DNA of 64,000 nt from Coniochaeta sp. PMI_546 (Eukaryota; Ascomycota; Sordariomycetes; Coniochaetales; Coniochaetaceae), in assembly GCA_021432605.1 (NCBI GenBank), contig MU271143.1, positions 4,101,277 through 4,165,276 on the forward strand. Reading direction: 5' to 3'. Made by a program: the position numbers and the translations under genes. Each line of letters begins with the position of its first letter. Positions within the stretch are counted from its first letter, which is position 1. This document shows positions 10,774 to 22,357 of the stretch, in pieces. The notes under the pieces are model-generated. The model did no database searches, was not told the origin of the DNA, and worked only from the letters and a program-made list of their open reading frames with translations.

Positions 10774-12681
10774 ATGGCTTCTCGTGCTTCCTGTCGACTC
10801 GCAGCAGCAACAACTTACATTCTCGTCCCTCCGTCCAAGAATCACCTTTCCAAAGCCCACAGCGGAATCAGCGTCATCTGGACTACGCGTTCTAAATTCT
10901 TCAGCACCTCTCGTCAAAGATACAACAACCGCCAACAAACGCGCACAATGGCCACCGAGACCGACCCAAAGCACTTCATGAACGCCACCGGTGCCACCGA
11001 CCCCGTCTGGGTACACAAGGTGCCCTACTCGGCGTATCCTACCTTTTCTGAGCTGAAAGAAGACCTCGAGACAGATGTCTGCATCATCGGAGCCGGCATC
11101 GCCGGCATACAGACGGCCTATGAGCTGATCAACCGCGGCCGAGAGGTGGTCATGATCGAAGCTCGGAACGTTCTGTCCGGCAACACGTCGCGGACTAGCG
11201 GGCACCTGACAAACGATCTCGACGATGGTTTCGTCGAGATTGCAAAGAAGCACGGCGAGGACGGTGCCAAGATTGCAGCCGAGAGCCAGGCTTGGGGCCG
11301 TGACCGGATTGGCGAGATTTCGAAGAAGTTGGGAATTGAGTGCGAGTACCGCAAGCTGCCTGCATACGAACTCTCGCAGTACAAGAAGGACGACCCGAAG
11401 CACGCCGAAGAGATAGAGGAGATCAAGAAGGAAGCCGAGATGCAGAAGAAAATTGGCATAGAGACTCACTACGAGGATGGACTTACTGTCCCTGGCTGGA
11501 CGGGAGCGCTCGACCAGAGAGACGGAGCCATCGTGGGCAACCAGGCGACCTTCCACCCCACACAATACTGCGTCGGGGTTCTCAAGTGGCTCAAACAACA
11601 ACCCAAATTCCGGTGCTTCACTCACACACGTGTCGTTGACATCAAGGAGAAGGGCATCGAGGTCCTCGGCCTGGGCCACAAGACAGTCGAGATCCAGACC
11701 GAGTCGGGCAAGACCATCAAGGCCGAGTATGCTGTGGAAGCAACCTGCGTACCGCTACAAAAGATTAGCATCATCGGTGAGATGTCGTTCACCCGCTCGT
11801 ACTGCATCGCCATTCGCGTGCCCAAGGGTTCCGTCAAGGATGCCCTGATCTACGACCAAGCCGAGGCGTACAAGTACGTCCGGCTGACCGAAGCCGACGA
11901 GAAGGACGACTACATGGTCGTCGGAGGCTGTGATCACGAGGTCGGCCACGAGGAGACAACGGGTCGCTTTGAGGAGCTCGAGCAGTGGACACGCGAGCGA
12001 TTTCCCCAGGCTACCACAGTCGACTACAAGTGGAGCGGCCAGGTGTACGACCCGGTCGACTATATGCAATTCATCGGGAAGAACCCTGGCATGAACAAGG
12101 TCTTCATCGTGACTGGCGACTCTGGAGATGGTCTGACAAATGCCGCCCTGGCCGGTGGACTGATTGCCGACGAGATCGAGGGCAAGGACAACCCTTGGGC
12201 GTCGCTGTACAGCCCCAACCGCATGGCGTCAATCGTCAAGTCGCTGCCGTCGATGATCAGCCATGATGTCGAGATCAACACGCACTACAAGCGGTTCCTC
12301 CAGAGCGACATCCATGACATTGAGGATCTCGCGCCAGGCTGTGGAGGTGTGCTGAACAAGGTGAATATTCATTTGACACCATTTGACAAGCACTGGTGGA
12401 ACATGTAAAAGTAAACGTGAACGGAAGCTGACTCGATGCAGGACCCGACCAACCCGATTGCAGTGTACAAGGACGAGAACGGCAAGGTGCAGAAGATGAG
12501 CGCGCTCTGCCCGCACATGAAGGGAGTGGTCTGCTGGAATCAGACGGAGAAGAGCTGGGACTGTCCGGTGCACGGCAGCAGGTTCTCAAAGGACGGAATC
12601 TGCGTGGATGGCCCTTCAAAGACCAATCTGCGCCCGGCTGATGAAGCCGGGACAGCTGCGCACGAGGCTGCTGCTCGTTGA
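10774..12681 (+). CDS. FAD-dependent oxidoreductase with C-terminal Rieske [2Fe-2S] domain
   Basis: Two exons, 10774-12360 and 12442-12681 (81-bp intron), giving 608 residues. The N-terminal half is a DAO-type flavoprotein: ETDVCIIGAGIAG near residue 103 is the dinucleotide-binding GxGxxG, followed by VVMIEA and the family-typical SGNTSRTSGHLT. The C-terminal exon supplies a Rieske domain, with CPHMKG near residue 552 and CPVHGSRF near residue 569 giving the two Cys and two His ligands of a 2Fe-2S cluster. Without the intron the frame stops before the Rieske part, so the splice is well supported. From ATG 10774 the first 58 residues are Arg/Ser-rich with no acidic residue and contain RSKFFSTSRQ, a likely mitochondrial presequence. 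A second in-frame ATG at 10948 would give a cytosolic form. The substrate is unknown; related proteins oxidise amines or amino acids. Confidence 0.9.
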
Positions 12682-13179
12682 GGATGGTAATGAGCCGTCG
12701 TCGGAGTTGAAGTCGGAGGTGGATCGTGGTGTGAGGTACAATGGTACATACATAGAAAATACTGGAGATCATTGCCAAGTGATTGCCTAGCGGCAGAAGG
12801 TACTTGCTCTGTAGGTATTCGTAAGCACTGCGTTAGTGCGGCGTGGAGACCGCGTGGAGACGGCGTGGAGACGGCGTGGAGACTGGCGCCTGCGATTTCC
12901 TGTTTAGGCAGTTCAGAGCACCATGACATGCGGGCGTTCCTTCCTTCGTTTCGTTCCTTCCACACCACCACGACCTGTCGGCTGGTTTTAGGGAAAGTGC
13001 GAGCCTCATTTGTATTTATAGCAAGAAGTGCCCATGCGTGTTGGCTATTCTGATTTATGGCATCTTGCCCTCGTTATGTGTTGACCTGATTATAATCTTG
13101 CTAGTTTCAGTCGTGATGTAAAACGCATTTGTTGGTTCATTCAATTGATAGATCTACCACAATAATCTCACAGTAACAC
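12682..13179. other. Intergenic with short tandem repeat
   Basis: About 500 bp between the FAD-Rieske gene and the next Zn2Cys6 gene. Apart from the 11-bp tandem repeat listed separately, no feature is seen. Confidence 0.4.
12841..12883. repeat. 11-bp tandem repeat, four copies
   Basis: Four adjacent copies of GCGTGGAGAC plus one variable base (C, G, G), nearly perfect. It lies 160 bp after the FAD-Rieske stop and 300 bp before the regulator's ATG. It may be a simple minisatellite; a role in regulation is not shown. Confidence 0.75.
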
Positions 13180-15385
13180 ATGGACATGTTCTCGGCCATC
13201 CATGGTGCCGACCGGGTGAGGAGAACAAAGACAAACATCGTCAGGACGCGAACAGGGTGTCAAAACTGCAGGAAGAGACGTCGGAAGGTCAGTTGCCAAT
13301 GGACCCTATTGGGTGTAACCAAGACTCTGACCATCAGTGCAGTGCGACGAGGGCCGTCCCGAATGCCAAGGTTGCGTCAAGCGAGGCATCAAGTGCAGCG
13401 GCTACGAGCGGACGATAGCCTTCAAGGACGTCTCCATCCTCGCAGCCGAGTCGTCGCGGAAGTTTGAAGCCGCACGATGGGCTGCTCTGCGGGCCGAGGA
13501 TGAGCAGCAGGGTCGGAGGAGGGTACGAGCGGCCGCCAGTCCCGAGTCACCAAGCCGGGTCGAGACACTGTCCAGCGATGCCGCAAGCGATCACGACGGA
13601 GACCGGTCGTCGTCGTCATCGTCGAGTGGTCCTGTGCCTTTGCCGAGGAACCTACCACCCCGACAATGCCGTCGTGCACCAGCCTTGTTCATGCGCCAGG
13701 CCTCGAGCTCATTCGAGCCGTCCAACAACCAGCTTCCGCCCATAGACCCGGCCCTCTTCCAATCACCACCCCAGATCTACGAGTCACTCGACTTCGACAG
13801 CTCGCCCTCCTTCGACGTGGCCGACGACACACCAGAAGACTCACCACCCACCAACCCAGCCTCTCTCGTGACCTACGACAACAACCACCAACTCGACGGG
13901 CCCCTTCCACCACTCATAATCCAGCACTCGCCCGCCCGCCAAGCAGCCCTGATCCAGCACTTCGAGACCCACGTCCTCTCCAACCTCCCCGTGCCCATGA
14001 CCTTCGGGCAGTCCTACATGGAGAACAACTGCTTCCGCCACGCCATCCTCGCCCTCTCCTCGGTCAACCAATCCTACCTCCAGACGCGCACCCAGGACGG
14101 CCAGTCCACCCCGACGGCCCGCCTCTGCCGCTCCGCCGTCGGCCGCGAGCACTACCTCTGCGCAGTCAGCGAGCTCTACCGCCGCCTCGACCTCTCCGAC
14201 CCGGTGGCGCGCGAGCAGCACGCCGCCGCGGCCCTGATGCTAGCCTACTACGAGATCGAGACGGGCTCCCCCTTCGGCTCCCTCCGGCACGCCCGGGGCC
14301 TCGACGCCCTGCTCTCAAAACTAGACCTCTCCCCCTCCGCCTTCTCCGTCCCCTCCTCCATGCCCAAGATCTTCAAGGCCTGGCGCATCCTCCGCTACGA
14401 CGTGCGGCACATCGCGGCCCCCTACCGCCTGAGCTCGGTCCAGACCGACCCGCACGACGCCTACGCCTCCCTCGACCCCCAGCTGGCCATCCGCGACGTG
14501 TACACCCTGGCCTGGAACCTGGTCGGCAGGGTCAAGCTGGAGGCCTCCTTCACTCCCTCGCCCGAGAAGGGCTCCTCGTCCAAGCAGGCCGCCGTCTGGA
14601 TCCGCGACGTGGCCGGCCGGGTGTGCGACCGCCGCAACGTGGAGAAGGAGGACTACAACCTCGACGAGATGACGGGCGAGGAGGTCCTGCGCAGGTGCGC
14701 CCGCTTCACCGCCGCACTCGACGCGTGGCACGCCTCGCTCTGCGCCGAGGAGAGGCCCGTCATAAAAGCCGGGAGCGGGAGTCCGTTCATCACGGGCGGC
14801 ACGGCGTTTGAGCCCATCGCGGTGCTGGGATTTGGCGGCGGGGACAAGAAGGCGTTCGAGTACATGATGTACGTCACTGCGCGGCTTATCGTGTCGTACC
14901 TGCTGTCTGTCTACGGCGGGGGGCAGCAGCAGCAGCAATCAGCCGGCGGACAGCAGCAGCAGCAGCAGACGTCCAGCCCGCCCGAGACGGCGGCCTGGGC
15001 CAACATGCTCATGGGCGTGGTGTGCGGGATGCAGCACAAGCAGATGATGTTCAGCTACGTGTGCCCCGTCAGCAACGTGGCGCAGGCGGCCATGCTGTGC
15101 GAGGGCGTGGGGATGATCAACGCCGTGCTCGAGGGCGTCATCCCCCACGTGCTCGGGCAGGGCATCCCGATGGCGGAGCTGGCGGACTGGCTGTACCTCA
15201 AGAAGGGGCTGGAGATTGTGCGCCGCGAGAGGATCAGGGGCAAGACCATCAGGGCCATCATGTTGACTCTGGACGAGGATTATGAGAAGGGGCATTTTGA
15301 TACCAGGTGTGCGTTTTTGGCGTTTGGGGATTACAATGGCAGGGCACATTTTAGAGACGTGTACTCTATTGACGGGCAGTTCTAG
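13180..15385 (+). CDS. Zn2Cys6 fungal transcription factor with polyglutamine tracts
   Basis: Two exons, 13180-13287 and 13343-15385, with a 55-bp intron inside the zinc cluster, giving 716 residues. Joined, the cluster has Cys at 27, 30, 37, 44, 47 and 54 (RTGCQNCRKRRRKC, then CQGCVKRGIKCSGY). The start is the ATG at 13180. The middle and C-terminus match the fungal-specific factor domain (DUF3468 type): ALIQHFETHVLSNLPVPM, then YCR-type helices and a C-terminal LADWLYLKKGLEIVRRERIRG. A Gln-rich insertion near residue 570 (QQQQQS, then QQQQQQ) may differ in length between strains. It lies 500 bp downstream of the FAD-Rieske gene and converges on the carboxypeptidase with 68 bp between stops. 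A pathway-specific role is plausible but not shown. Confidence 0.9.
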
Positions 15386-15453
15386 GTGTCAGTTACTACT
15401 TATTGGTGTGCAAAGCTAAGGTACGTAAGTGTATTGAGGACTTAGTTTTTGTT

Positions 15454-17130
15454 TCAAACCCTCCCCAGCCACGATCCGAGCAACTGCAGCGTCGCTTCCG
15501 GCTGGTCGTGCGGGCTCATGTGCCCCGCCTCGTCGACCGTCACCACCGTCAGGTTGCCGTAGCTCTTGACCTGTCCGCCCGAGACGGAACCGTCGATGCC
15601 GAGGTGGCGCCACGGTCGATATGGGAGCCTCCTGAACACCGCGTGGCCGTGCCAGGGCAGCTCGTCGAGGGCCATGACCACACCTTCGGTGCTGATGATG
15701 CCGTCGTTGTTGCCGTTGATCACCAGCACCCTGGTGTGCTTATCGTCCAGCAGGGCGGTAAGCTCTCGGGTCGACGGCACGACGATGTCGGGAAGCGTGT
15801 TCCACACCTCGTTGAACCTCCAGCTGATGGACTCATACTTGAAGTCCTCTGGAAGCCCCAGAGCCTGCTTCACGTGAGGCAGATTGAAGTACTTGTTGGT
15901 TCGATCCTGGCCTGCAGAACCTGTCAGCACGAAGCCCCCTGTCTCTCGGCTGGTAGCAAGACCTACCTAGATCATTACACAGCGGCGGCTCCCGGCAGAC
16001 CCGTCGATCGTCGTACGGATCTCGTCCGCCCGGTCGCACCTCATCGCCAAACCAGCTCATCACCCCCTCGCAGCCGTCGTGCGCGAGCCAGCAGATGTCG
16101 GCATCGTAGCTCGATACGCAAGCCCGCCGCAACTTGTCACATTTAGAGTAGGCTGCTTCCATGGCCGCACATGCAGTCTCATTCATATATCGCGGCGGAG
16201 AGCCCTCTTTCGTCCCCGTCCCGCGCGACTCTCGGGTTTCCGGACAGTAGTGCAGATACAGCGAGAGCTCGTGGAGGACCGGGTCGATGGCCGGGTCGAC
16301 GAGGATGATGGACTCGAACTTCCGTCGGGTCATGGCCGTGTACACGGGCACGTACTTGCCGCCGAAGGACTCGCCTGCGAAGTGGATGGGGCGGTCGCTC
16401 AGCTCCGGGAAGAGGTCGGCGAGGAAGACGTCTAGGAACTTGTCTAGGTCGATGCCGCCTTCGAGGAGGGAGTTGGCGAAGAGGGATTCCGGTGTGCCGG
16501 AGAGGCCTACTCCTATTGGCTGACTGAAGAGCATCAGCTTGAAATCTAAGGGCAGGGGAAGGTAGGACTTACTCGATGAACAACATGTTTGCATGGCCGG
16601 TCCAGCTAAATGGATTCCTGGACGTTGTGTTTCCGTGCTCGGAGATGATACAGGGGCCGATCTCGAAGAAAGCCCCCAGCATGGACGATCCTCCTGGTCC
16701 GCTGCAGTGCATCAGTACAACATGCCGTGACTCGGAGGGTGTTCGCAAGGGAGCAGAATTAACCCATTGGTCCAGATGACTAGAGGAGCTATCTCCGGCC
16801 TGACGAGGCTCTCAAAATACCCTTCACATGAGAACAAGAAAGAAACGTCAGTATGTTCATGACATACAAGTCAGTTAGAGACTCACAATAGAACATGTTC
16901 CGCCCCTTTCCGAGGGGCACATGCCCCGTCCACTGTCTCGATCCGGCATCGCAGATGCTCTCGTTCTGTTGGATCTTCAATTGTCTGCTGCTGCTGAAGA
17001 AGTCTCGTGGGTAACTGCCGGCTTCATCGACCAGTAATTTCTGGTCACTGCGACTTTGTAAGAGCAAAGCGCCGTAACAGCTGCCGAGTAAACAAGCACC
17101 AATGCCGAGCCAGCGCGACAGGGTGGCCAT
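15454..17130 (-). CDS. Serine carboxypeptidase, peptidase family S10
   Basis: Five exons read from the minus strand: 16887-17130, 16764-16821, 16573-16701, 15967-16523 and 15454-15911, giving 481 residues, the usual S10 size. The N-terminus (MATLSRWLGIGACLLG) is a signal peptide, so secretion or vacuolar delivery is expected. Joins are fixed by family motifs: NMFYWYFES across intron 1, the oxyanion-hole TNGGPGGSSM across intron 2, and LFIDQPIGVGLS across intron 3. The catalytic Ser is in GESFGGKY near residue 193, the Asp in INGNNDG near 392 and the His in DEAGHMSP near 455. The acceptor of the last intron is ambiguous by nine bases (three residues). The enzyme removes C-terminal amino acids from peptides at acidic pH. 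An in-frame upstream extension lacks an ATG, so 17130 is the start. Confidence 0.9.
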
Positions 17131-18211
17131 GGCGGATGGAAGTCTCAGAGCCCCCAATGACGCCTTGAGGACCGGTATGGGTGTGTTTTAGTCTCATGTG
17201 TCTGTCGACTATGACCACAGCCGTCTTTTTATCTGGTATTGCTTCTTCGCGCTCTGGTATCCTGAACCTGGATACCTCTTACACAACATTGGTTCCAGAG
17301 GATCAACTAGCATGAAAGGTGTAATCACTTCCTAATCAGGCAGGCCAATGCGCCGCAGGGGTCCGAGCAAACTATCACGTCCAACGTCCCGCCATATGAC
17401 GAATCACCAATGCGCGTTACAATCCTTCCGAAGTGCAAATATGCGAGCACGCCAGGAGACGTCACAACCTAGCTGAGTACAGTATGGGCAAGCATGGTCG
17501 AGTTCTTTCACAGGTCGATTAAGCAGGTACGTGCTGCCAGTCGCTATATACAAAGCATGCCCGAAGGCAAAAGACTAGACCCCCAGCTGGGTAAAGTCGA
17601 CGCCATATCCAAATGCAAACATGCTTCAGCAGAGTCGCTGGAGACACCCCAAGGTAAGGTGAAACCTGGGAGAGGACCAGGGGGGAAAAAAAATGCATGT
17701 CATCATCATGAAATCGCGGGTGATGCCCGGTCAACGCCGGAAGAGAGGCAAAAAGCACAACGCCAGTGTTTGCAAAAAAATCAATATAAAAACGCTCGAC
17801 AAACTGTTCGCCTTCAGGTGTTGCAGTGCTGCATATCGTGTCTCTGCAGGGTGGTATCAGTCTTGTCGTGAAGCGAAGGGTATCAGCGGGTCCGGTCGCA
17901 GCGCAACCCAGTATATAGAAATGACCGTGCCTATGCGGTGGCCAGAATAAGACGTATTATCATGTTCCCGCTGGTTCATGTTCCCGCTGGTGCGATGCTT
18001 TCTCCGCAAGGAAAGCAGATGGGAAGCATGCTGCAAGCTTCAGGGCCCAAGCTAGGCCACCTCGACGGCTCGCAACTTGAGCATAGCCGAGGTCGAGATG
18101 TCGAATGCCTGGTTGGTATGATCATGTTGGACGTCGCGGCCCGAAAGCGGACTCGCAGGAGCATCCTTGGTAAGGTGGGTGTAACCAGCAACCCGGGCAG
18201 GTTGCGCCGTT
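17131..18211. other. Intergenic, 1.1 kb
   Basis: Upstream of the carboxypeptidase and downstream of the Whi5-like gene. It contains a 16-bp direct duplication (CATGTTCCCGCTGGT plus one base) at 17961-17992. No gene is supported: the short plus-strand frames around 17500-17950 carry poly-A runs and no domain. Confidence 0.4.
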
Positions 18212-20069
18212 CTATTGCGCAACTGCAGGCACCGGCTCCCTCCGTTGTGGCCGGACGGGTATTACGATCTCGCCATCGGAATCAGAGCTATCGTCGGCAG
18301 CCACGCTGTCCAACATGCGGTCAATGTCCTCGTCGGCGAGCCTGGGCCGCGGCCTCGACGGCCCAGCCAGCCCAGAAGACAGGGGGAGCTGTTTTAGGCG
18401 GGCTGGTGTTGCGTTCCTGACGTCGCTTGCGCCGTTGATCTTCCTCCTGGGCGTGCCTCTCGAATATGGTGATGCGGGATCGTCCAGGTCCATCACACCA
18501 GAGTTCTCAAAGCCCACCCGCTTGGGTTGGGACGATGCGTAAGGATGCGGGACTGGGTTTTGGGTTGGCCGACCCGAAGGTAGGCTCTTTCTTGGTTGCG
18601 AGCCGGGAAGGGCTGTCCTGTTGCGATTCAACGGCTGGGAAGATGAGGGGAAAGTGTGCTTTAAGTTCGCAGAGTTGCCCGGACTGCTCATGAAGAGCAG
18701 TGCCTCCATCGCGTCCTGCTCCCTGACGTTTTGCTGCGGAGTCTGATGAGGCGAAAACAGCATAGGGTCTACCACAGGCGTCCTCTGGTGTTCGGATCCG
18801 GGATATGGGCTGGGTTGGCCGGGAGTGTGAGGTGCCGTACTGGTGCTCGGAGAACCAAGATTGGAATGGAGAGCCAAGGAAGGCGTATGACGAGGATTGG
18901 TGTTCCGCCGAGGATTGCCTAAATGCTGCGAGGGTTCTATTGAAATGGGGGGTGCCAGAGATAGTGGTTGTTTCGAAGGCGCAGATGAAGACGCGTTGCT
19001 GAGCGCATGGGAGCGAGAGTCCCTCCAAGCAGAGTTGGTAGGATCGCTGAGTCGCGACGTAAATTGGTGCTGCAGGCCGGTGGCAGGAGTCGCATTGTTG
19101 CTGCCGCGGTGCGACGAGGAAGACAGCTGGGGACTTGCAGACGCCCCTTGACGGAAGTGGATGGTTGAGTTGCTGGAAGTCGGAGAGCCTGCGCGGGAAG
19201 CAAGGGTCTCCACCTGGTCGATAGTGTGCGACTGCCAGCCATTATTGACCTTTACCATCGCATATGACAGGCGAGTCCTTAATTCAGCTGACAGCTAGAG
19301 GCGCGAACAAGTCAGCGAATGGTCACGGATACGACGACGACCGCTGTGAACATACCTCTCCAATACGACTTCCAGTAGTTGACGCAACACTAACAGTGCT
19401 GGTATTTCTCGAGTGTCCACCCCTCGGTACAGGAGACGCCGTCGAGCCTTCCGATGCGCTCTTGACCATGCCATCAGCCATTCGTTTCCTTGATTGGCCG
19501 GCGTGTTGGTCACTGCTGCCCTCGCTCCCCTCGCTAGAGGCCAGCATCTTCTCCCGAGTTGCTGCAATCTGCGACAGGTGCAGTAGCTGAGACTCTTGAC
19601 TGCTCGAGTCCTGGCCATTGCTCTGACTGTTTGTCCGGCTGAGGCCACCCGCACTGGCCGCGGGTGAGAATATGTCGTCGGCGGTGTCATTCGTCGTGCT
19701 CGTATCTTGCGAGTTGCTATTTGATGAGGATATTTGTAGCTGCTGCCTCCGACTCTGGTCCTTGCGAGGACTTCCTAGTTCTTTTCCTGCGGCCACGTGA
19801 ATTTCTTCTTCCTGTGCGCCGCTGTACCCCTGACTCGTCATATTGTCGCGTCCGACGGGCGCGTTGACCGGCCGACTGTGGCGGAATGAAGTCGCGTCTT
19901 CGGTGCCTCGGGACCTCGATTGGACAACGTCGGCGCCCCGTAACATTTTGCCGGCCAGAAAGCTGGAGCGACTAGCAGCCGAGAGCTCGATCGCGGTCGC
20001 GGCGTCGTTATTGGCAATGACACGGCCTGGTAGTCGTGGTGGGAGCGAGGTTGAGTCTACGTCCATCAT
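18212..20069 (-). CDS. Whi5/Nrm1-like G1/S transcriptional repressor
   Basis: Two exons, 19356-20069 and 18212-19294, separated by a 61-bp intron, giving 598 residues. The splice joins RIGE to LSAELRTRLSYAMVKVNNGW and restores the short conserved Whi5/Nrm1 motif (the GTB segment that contacts SBF/MBF). That segment is followed by the typical helix QSHTIDQVE. Everything else is Ser/Pro/Asn-rich and disordered, with many SP/TP sites as expected for a cyclin-dependent-kinase target, and an acidic C-terminal stretch (ADEDIDRMLDSVAADDSSDSDGE). The yeast protein is about half this length, but filamentous-fungal members are longer. The start is the first ATG of the frame (a double ATG). The role by family is restraint of G1/S transcription until phosphorylated. 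The match rests on one 35-residue motif, so confidence is good rather than complete. Confidence 0.8.
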
Positions 20070-21568
20070 GGCAAGATGGCGAGACAGGAAGGAAAGCGAG
20101 GAGAAAGCAATGCGCGCGTGGTGTTGAAGGAGCCTGGGGAGGTATGGCGACGCGCGGTTTGCGAGACGGTGCAGGCGCGGTTATGCGGCTTGTGCGTTGG
20201 TGGGGAGGCTGGAATCGAGCGAGGGTTGAGGACTGGTTGAGGAAGAGCGACGGCAGGGGACCGAGCGGGTTGCCATTCGGGTAACGAGAGAATTGGCGGG
20301 ATTTGGCGGCGAGGCGGATTTGCTGGGGGTTTGGCCTGGTTTACGCGGTTCGCGACGAGACCCGCAATTGACGACTTTTAACGGCCAGCCAGTCCAGCCA
20401 GCGCTCGTCAACGGTGGTGCTTCGACCGGGGGTCAATTTTTTTAGTGGTTGGACAGTACAGTCGGACAGCACAGCAAAAACGCTAATAAGAAATTCTGCA
20501 GCGGATTCGCACTGCTGTACTGCCAGAACTACAACGTAATGTACCTTATGCAGGATCCGGCGATCGCCAAAGGAAGGTCCAGATCTCGGAGTAAATTCAC
20601 GACGGAAACAGAGGGCCAAGATGCAATGGGCATTTCAGAGCAGGATTCGTTTGCTAGGTAGAGCTATAATGCAGCAACTCGTCTACACTGTATGAACGCG
20701 GAAACTTGGAAGCCTACACGTTTGATTAGGTATTACTCAGTGAGGTACGACGAGGTTAGTTAGCACGCAGCATAAGGCCTGAAAAGTAGAGGATTCCGGT
20801 CCATCATAAGCCAAATCAGCCTGGCCACGTATTCAGCAGTGGCGCAGAGAACTACTGGGTGACACCCGACGCCGAGTCAGCTAAATCGAACCCCAAGAAA
20901 CAAAGAAAGTTATTGTTGAGCAACCATGTACACGTGTAGATGGTCCGAATGCAGAAAACAATGCGATTGTCAAGATTTTGCAACGATAAATGATCCTCAG
21001 TGCGTGTCCCGTGGCTCAACTCCCGGATCTGCAGGGAACAAGGACCAACGCGGTTTGAGATGGCTGAGTCATCAGACACGCAGACGCACAACACGAAGTC
21101 ACGTGTCTCGGCCAAAGAGGTTCGCCCCTTCCTGCTGACTCGCCGTTACCAGGCAGTCACTACGTACCTTACATTTCGAGTTATGGTAGATCCTACCTAA
21201 AGTCTCATTTCCCAGTCTTCATTCAAAGTGCGTCAAGTGTGTAAGGTAGTTGTTGTCAGTGGCAGCTGTGGATAAGTTATCTTATGCATTGATGCTCCTG
21301 TCGACTCCATGTGTCTATCTATCCTTGTAGGTACGAAGTGAAAACTTGAGTTGGGTATCAAAGATGCCAGCTAGATACCTGTACGCAACACCTCCATAAA
21401 AAATACCTTGGTCCACTGCACCGGCACGTGGTATAGTACCGTCCTAGATCTGCTTATGTTGCACAACCGAAATCCATAACTTAACCATGATGATAAACCT
21501 CCCAGTAGACGCCAGTAACCCAGAATCAAAATCATTGCTCATAGAATTCCTCCCGAAGACTTCGCCAG
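20070..21568. other. Intergenic, 1.5 kb
   Basis: Upstream of the Whi5-like gene and downstream of the glycine-zipper gene. No gene, RNA or repeat is supported; frames on both strands are short and interrupted. Confidence 0.4.
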
Positions 21569-22357
21569 CTACCACCCATGATGCTCATCATGATGGCCCC
21601 CACGATGTCCATGGCCGTGCCGTCCGTGGTGTCCATGGTGTCCGTGATGTCCATGGTGCCCATGATGCTCCGGCGGCCCATAAAAAGGGCCTCCAACCGG
21701 CGGACCATAGTACTGCGGCTGCGCGTATCCTGGCTGGTGGTGCTGCTGGCCACCATGATGGCTGCTCCCACCACCTAGCAAGCCGCCGAGTAGCCCTCCG
21801 CCGGAGCTACCGTGGTGGCTGCCATGGCCGTGATTGTGCTTGTTCTTCAACTTGGACTCGATCGCGTTGGCTGCCACGGCGCCGGCAACACCACCCAGGA
21901 TCTTGCTCAGCTTGCCGTGGCCCAGCTTGCCGCCCACGAAGGCCCCGCCCGCGCCGCCGATGGCCGAGGCGAGGAGGCCGCGGTCTTGTTGCGCGCCTTC
22001 CGGACCGGCGGTACCGGTTTGCCGCTCGTGCTGGGCATGGCTATCTTTGCGGTCTGTGTATGTCGGCTGCTGTGGGCCGTAGTCGGACTGTGCAGATGTC
22101 GGTCGTGGCGGTAGAGCTGGCGACGACGGTCGGTATGCTACGGCTGTGCCGTAGTCTGAGTGTGCTGATGTGGGGCGAGGGGGGTATGCCGGTGGTGCCA
22201 GATGCTGCTGGGACGAGTACTGCGGCTGCTGATATGGGGGTGGTGGTGGATGACTTGGGTATGAGGAGTATTGTTGTTGTTGTGGTGGTGGATATGGGTT
22301 CTGCGACGGAGGGTAAGGCTGGGGGCCAGACGTGCCGTAGTATTCTGCTGCCGACAT
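21569..22357 (-). CDS. Glycine-zipper, Pro/Tyr- and His-rich protein
   Basis: 262 residues from the ATG at 22357. The frame continues upstream but without an ATG and with Phe/Leu-rich noise, so the start is set at MSAAEYYGTSG. The N-terminal half is low-complexity Pro/Gln/Tyr with two near copies of PPRPTSA(H/Q)SDYG. The centre holds a glycine-zipper region (GLLASAIGGAGGAFVGGKLG and ILGGVAGAVAANAIESKL), a hydrophobic GxxxG-type pattern found in membrane-inserting or oligomerising proteins. The C-terminus is a run of His-Gly repeats ending in DEHHGW. Such fungal proteins are often stress-induced; the His-rich tail could bind metal (inference). No enzymatic function is evident. The reversed frames on the plus strand are shadows. 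Confidence 0.78.
   Translation of the reverse strand: MSAAEYYGTSGPQPYPPSQNPYPPPQQQQYSSYPSHPPPPPYQQPQYSSQQHLAPPAYPPRPTSAHSDYGTAVAYRPSSPALPPRPTSAQSDYGPQQPTYTDRKDSHAQHERQTGTAGPEGAQQDRGLLASAIGGAGGAFVGGKLGHGKLSKILGGVAGAVAANAIESKLKNKHNHGHGSHHGSSGGGLLGGLLGGGSSHHGGQQHHQPGYAQPQYYGPPVGGPFYGPPEHHGHHGHHGHHGHHGRHGHGHRGGHHDEHHGW

Noticed and set aside
13666-14811. 381-residue frame overlapping the second Zn2Cys6 regulator
   Set aside because: Arg/Pro/Leu-rich shadow in the +1 frame; the zinc-cluster and factor-domain motifs are all in the other frame.
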